A DNA stretch of 37,353 nt from DATHWB01 sp035460965 (lineage in GTDB: Bacteria > Actinomycetota > Acidimicrobiia > Spongiisociales > ZC4RG35). This document shows positions 35,841-37,353 of the stretch, piece by piece; the stretch's first letter is position 1; each line of letters opens with the position of its first letter. Position numbers and translations under genes: made by a program. The stretch lies in contig DATHWB010000071.1 of assembly GCA_035460965.1 (NCBI GenBank), forward strand, positions 1 through 37,353, given 5' to 3'. Under the pieces are notes generated by a model. The model searched no databases, was not told where the DNA came from, and was given only the letters and a program-made list of their open reading frames with translations.

Positions 35841-36110
35841 TCAGCCCAGGAAGAAGAGCACGAAGCCGATGAGGGCGAGCGCTTCGGTGAAGGCGATTCC
35901 GAGGAACATCGTGGTCCGGACCATGCCGGCGGCCTCCGGCTGGCGAGCCATAGCCTGCACCGCGTTACCGGCGATCAATCCCACGCCGATGCCCGGTCCG
36001 ATCGCTGCCAGGCCGTAGCCGACAACGTTGAGGCTGCCAGTGATGCCGCTGGTACCGGCCTCCTGGGCGAGGACCTGAGCAGTCGCCAGCACTGCGAGTA
36101 CTGCGTCCAT
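35841..36110 (-). CDS. atpE: F1Fo ATP synthase subunit c
   Basis: This is the rotor-ring proteolipid. The 89-aa protein has an N-terminal extension and two membrane helices joined by the ARQPE loop (55-59). The ion-binding carboxylate is Glu76 in GIAFTEALAL. The first helix has GPGIGVGLIAG without the Gln of sodium-binding rings, and Ala follows the Glu, so protons are the likely coupling ion. The ATG at 36110 was chosen for its AAAGGAAAGAG ribosome binding site; the longer reading frame upstream is spurious. Confidence 0.96.
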   Translation of the reverse strand: MDAVLAVLATAQVLAQEAGTSGITGSLNVVGYGLAAIGPGIGVGLIAGNAVQAMARQPEAAGMVRTTMFLGIAFTEALALIGFVLFFLG

Positions 36111-36148
36111 GTGTTTCTCTTTCCTTTCTTGCGTTCTGGTCCGACGAC

Positions 36149-36967
36149 CTAGTGCTCCGGGTGGAGCGAGGACTGGATGTACACCGCTGCGAGCAGGGTG
36201 AAGATGTAAGCCTGGACGACCGACACGATGATCTCGAAGACGTAGATCCCGATGCCGAACGCGAACCAGGCAGGGCCGGCGAGGCCCTTCAGTCCGATCT
36301 CGCCGAAGTTGGTGACGAGGTTCAGGGTGAAGATCCACCCGGTCACTAGGAGCAAGCTAAGCATCGTGTGACCCGCGACCAGGTTGGCGAACAACCGAAC
36401 CGCATGGGAGAACGGCCTCACTGCGAACACGTTGACGATCTCGATGATCCCCACGAGCGGCTTCAGTGCCAGCGGGACCCCTGGGGGCCACAACAGGTCG
36501 GTCACGTACCGGATCCCGGACGTCTTGAAACCGAGGAACACGAAGACCACATACGTGAGGAGCGCCAGGAACAAGGGGATCGCCATCCGCGAGGTGATCG
36601 GGAAGTTGACGAACGGGGTGACCTCGAAGAGGTTGCCGACGAGGATGAACATGAAGAGCGACAACAGGTACGGGAAGTACTTGACCCCGTCCGGCCCGAT
36701 CACGCCGATCGCGATGTCGTTGCGGACCATGTCGACCATGCCCTCCACCGCCGCACCGAACTTGGTGGGGACGGCGTTGCGACGGCGATAGGCGAAGTAC
36801 AGGACACCGATGACGATGAACGCGGCGACGAAGGTGAGGACCACCGTTCGGTTGATCTGGGTGCCGAACAGATTCGGGAACACGAAGAGCTCGGTGATCT
36901 CCGCCGGAGCGCACACGGGCTCGTTGACGAAGTCACAGTCCTCAACTGCCAGGACTAGCTGGTCCAA
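36149..36967 (-). CDS. atpB: F1Fo ATP synthase subunit a
   Basis: This is the stator proton channel. The 272-aa protein has five to six membrane helices and the essential Arg in RPFSHAVRLFANLVAGH, near residue 200, followed by the C-terminal helix pair. The only reasonable start is a TTG at 36967, preceded by AAAGGGATG, so the gene overlaps atpI by 13 nt. The first 25 residues (MDQLVLAVEDCDFVNEPVCAP) include two Cys and face the outside. Confidence 0.95.
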   Translation of the reverse strand: MDQLVLAVEDCDFVNEPVCAPAEITELFVFPNLFGTQINRTVVLTFVAAFIVIGVLYFAYRRRNAVPTKFGAAVEGMVDMVRNDIAIGVIGPDGVKYFPYLLSLFMFILVGNLFEVTPFVNFPITSRMAIPLFLALLTYVVFVFLGFKTSGIRYVTDLLWPPGVPLALKPLVGIIEIVNVFAVRPFSHAVRLFANLVAGHTMLSLLLVTGWIFTLNLVTNFGEIGLKGLAGPAWFAFGIGIYVFEIIVSVVQAYIFTLLAAVYIQSSLHPEH

Positions 36968-37353
36968 TCCACATCCCTTTCTCTCCCGCGGGCTACTGCC
37001 ACCGATTCGAGGATCAGCAGCACCATATACGTGATGACCGCCGCGAGGCCAAATGCCAGTCGGTCGATGTCCACGACGGCGGCGACGAGCAACATCGACC
37101 CCATGATCAGGCCCAGGCGCAGGAAGAATCCGAAGAGCGCGACGGCGTGGTACATGCCCAACGAGATCCGCAGCGCCACGCTCAGCATCGCCCCGGCCAG
37201 CAGGAAGTTGCCGACCACCACGGCCACCCCGACCGCCGCCGCCCAGGCTCCGTCGAGGCCTCGGAAGAGCCAGAACGCCGCCACCACCAACGGACCCACC
37301 CAGATCGCCCGCATGACCGTGTGTCGGGCGATGACGGCCTCGACGGGCGTGCT
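36955..37353 (-). CDS. atpI: AtpI-like membrane protein, 5' end outside the window
   Basis: This protein at the head of the ATP synthase operon has four hydrophobic helices (such as AIWVGPLVVAAFWLF, AVGVAVVVGNFLLAGAML, ALFGFFLRLGLIMGSMLLVAAVV and FGLAAVITYMVLLILES), like the AtpI assembly factor of the c-ring. The frame stays open to the window edge, with residues STPVEAVIARHTV before the first ATG at 37314, and this extension resembles the conserved N-terminus of such proteins. I therefore call it partial. If the ATG at 37314 is the true start, the protein has 119 aa. Confidence 0.75.
   Translation of the reverse strand, partial: STPVEAVIARHTVMRAIWVGPLVVAAFWLFRGLDGAWAAAVGVAVVVGNFLLAGAMLSVALRISLGMYHAVALFGFFLRLGLIMGSMLLVAAVVDIDRLAFGLAAVITYMVLLILESVAVARGRERDVDWTS

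Overview
The window is about 37 kb of GC-rich, gene-dense bacterial chromosome with no RNA genes, insertion sequences, CRISPR or prophage visible. Features that suggest an actinobacterium, most likely an Acidimicrobiia-like lineage, are a mycothiol-conjugate-amidase-type PIG-L hydrolase, a DUF222/HNH protein, secreted proteins with long Thr/Ser linkers, a two-subunit 2-oxoacid:ferredoxin oxidoreductase, and several genes that appear to be leaderless. The taxonomic call is inference from these families and from GC and codon use.

Region 1 (38-12177) looks like one C1 (methyl-group) catabolism locus. On the minus strand an 841-aa dimethylglycine/sarcosine-dehydrogenase-like flavoprotein with a C-terminal GcvT domain is followed without gaps by etfB and etfA, then a 56-aa small protein. 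Divergent from it is a FadR-type GntR regulator with a candidate operator between the two. Downstream on the plus strand lies a tightly coupled seven-gene run: corrinoid protein, DUF1638 protein, PF13769-type small protein, methyltetrahydrofolate:corrinoid methyltransferase, RACE-type corrinoid reactivase with [2Fe-2S] and ASKHA domains, non-pyrrolysine MttB-family methyltransferase, and IclR regulator. The inferred logic is that MttB moves a methyl group from a quaternary or tertiary amine (glycine betaine is the leading guess) to the corrinoid protein, the pterin enzyme passes it to tetrahydrofolate, the RACE protein rescues oxidised cobalt, and the flavoprotein with ETF oxidises the remaining N-methyl groups onto folate. 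DUF1638 and PF13769 are uncharacterised members.

Region 2 (12220-19028) holds a membrane-anchored Thr-rich-linker protein, a double-ACT protein, a DUF3048 lipoprotein overlapping an amidase-signature enzyme, and korAB. Region 3 (19038-22101) is a zinc/manganese-type ABC importer (permease and Asp/His-rich binding lipoprotein on minus, ATPase on plus) with a divergent Fur/Zur-family regulator and a Fur-box-like sequence. Region 4 (22117-30543) has a DUF222-HNH protein, a Yip1-like membrane protein, an ABC-F ATPase, a class III aminotransferase, a SAM methyltransferase, the PIG-L/Mca amidase, a VOC protein, a DUF2087 regulator-like protein, an SRPBCC protein and a small membrane protein.

Region 5 (30550-37353, minus) is a complete F1Fo ATP synthase operon in the order atpI-B-E-F-H-A-G-D-C, with atpI running off the right edge.

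No gene-free stretch exceeds 300 bases; the two longest gaps (5256-5449 and 15960-16150) are described as features.
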